Positions 13,694-14,003 of a DNA stretch of 14,003 nucleotides are shown piece by piece. The DNA is from Planctomycetota bacterium. Its GTDB lineage: Bacteria; Planctomycetota; Planctomycetia; Pirellulales; Pirellulaceae. The notes under the pieces were generated by a model. That model was not told the DNA's origin. It did not search any database and saw only the letters and a program-made list of their open reading frames with translations. The stretch spans positions 1 to 14,003 of the forward strand of contig JAPLNJ010000290.1 in assembly GCA_026692885.1 (NCBI GenBank), given 5' to 3'. Every line of letters begins with the position of its first letter. Position 1 is the first letter of the stretch. Position numbers and translations under genes: made by a program.

Positions 13694-13810
13694 ATACTGC
13701 CCGCGGTTGAGGATGGCACATTTCACACTAGCCCGAAGCGCAAGCGAGGGAACACCTTACTTCCCTCACTTACGCTTCGGGCCAGTGTTACTGTCAACCG
13801 CGGGCAGTAT
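13694..13810. repeat. 117-bp nested double palindrome (MITE-like)
   Basis: Outer arms: ATACTGCCCGCGGTTGA (13694-13710) and its exact reverse complement (13794-13810), 17 of 17. Inner arms: 28 bases each, 13725-13752 and 13761-13788, 25 of 28 matching around an 8-base loop; core CCCGAAGCG and CGCTTCGGG. Arms are separated by 14 bases on the left and 5 on the right. The inner core matches a CTAGCCCGAAGCG palindrome I recall as dispersed in Pirellulales genomes. It looks like one palindromic repeat sitting inside the loop of another. Confidence 0.85.
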
Positions 13811-13906
13811 CGTGAGTCGGCAGGTTGTAGATTTCTTATTTGTCCTTGACTGGCGTTGATCGTAACGTTGTGAAATGCCAGCCGTGTCGTGATCGCCCCC
13901 GAGAAG

Positions 13907-13929
13907 CTCCCGACGTAAGTCGGTGGGAG
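13907..13929. repeat. Short hairpin repeat
   Basis: CTCCCGAC (13907-13914), loop GTAA, then GTCGGTGGGAG (13919-13929). The CCGAC/GTCGG stem is perfect and the outer part pairs with a small bulge. It resembles the CCCACCGACTTACGTCGG palindromes I recall from planctomycete intergenic DNA. Confidence 0.5.
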
Positions 13930-14003
13930 TGTTCCCGCCCTGTGCCTAACCCGGAGCCCCAGATCCCACCAGCCCGAATCGTCGGCTGCCCCCCGCCCCC
14001 GGC

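Larger units (their letters stand above)
13467..14003. other. Right-end intergenic region with palindromic elements
   Basis: No convincing gene; plus-strand frames here run through the palindromes. It includes the leader of the Ala-rich exported protein gene, the nested double palindrome (13694-13810), a further hairpin (13907-13929) and a C-rich end. Confidence 0.55.

Noticed and set aside
13626..13859. Plus-strand open frames of 77-78 codons near the right end
   Set aside because: They run through both arms of the nested palindrome and have no ribosome site.

Overview
The window looks like a chromosomal stretch of a planctomycete (Planctomycetota, probably Pirellulales or a near relative). 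The main evidence is a set of large exported proteins of a type I know from this phylum. Their N-terminal export/anchor motif has the LEPRxLLT form (LEPRALLT, and the variant LEGRELLT). It is followed by a cohesin-like beta-sandwich and, near the C-terminus, paired dockerin-like calcium loops. Small Ala- or Pro-rich exported proteins and palindromic intergenic repeats fit the same picture. The species cannot be named from the sequence. All family assignments come from reading motifs; no database search was run.

Layout. Positions 1-4112 (+) hold the 3' part of a giant surface protein: about twelve beta-propeller-type repeats, a cadherin-like domain, a SbsA-type Ig domain, a cohesin-like domain, a planctomycete-type module and dockerin-like repeats. 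Right behind it, 4146-5029 (+) is a broken paralogue that has lost its front half and has an out-of-frame internal junction. A convergent gap (5030-5402) carries a 13-bp-stem hairpin. Then come two divergent, complete members of the same family, at 5403-6371 (-, short form) and 6696-9101 (+, with Calx-beta-like and SdrD-B-like domains). The family probably builds or decorates the cell exterior.

From 9257 on, all recognisable intact genes lie on the minus strand. A metallo-beta-lactamase-fold gene (9257-9925) keeps its HxHxDH motif but stops before the remaining metal ligands. It is preceded, with a 4-base ATGA stop/start overlap, by a 53-codon Cys/His-rich mini-gene (9922-10083). This coupled pair is the most novel-looking arrangement here. 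Upstream is a Pro/Met-rich exported coiled-coil protein (10329-11438), then about 1 kb of repeat-rich non-coding DNA with two palindromic elements.

The right end has a two-helix small membrane protein (12427-12654), a probable transposase remnant (12776-12970, +), and a small exported Ala-rich protein with an Arg-rich tail (13134-13466). It closes with a 117-bp nested double palindrome (13694-13810) and a final hairpin. No rRNA, tRNA or CRISPR array was seen. The window appears to be a secreted-protein paralogue cluster followed by a decaying region rich in palindromic repeats.
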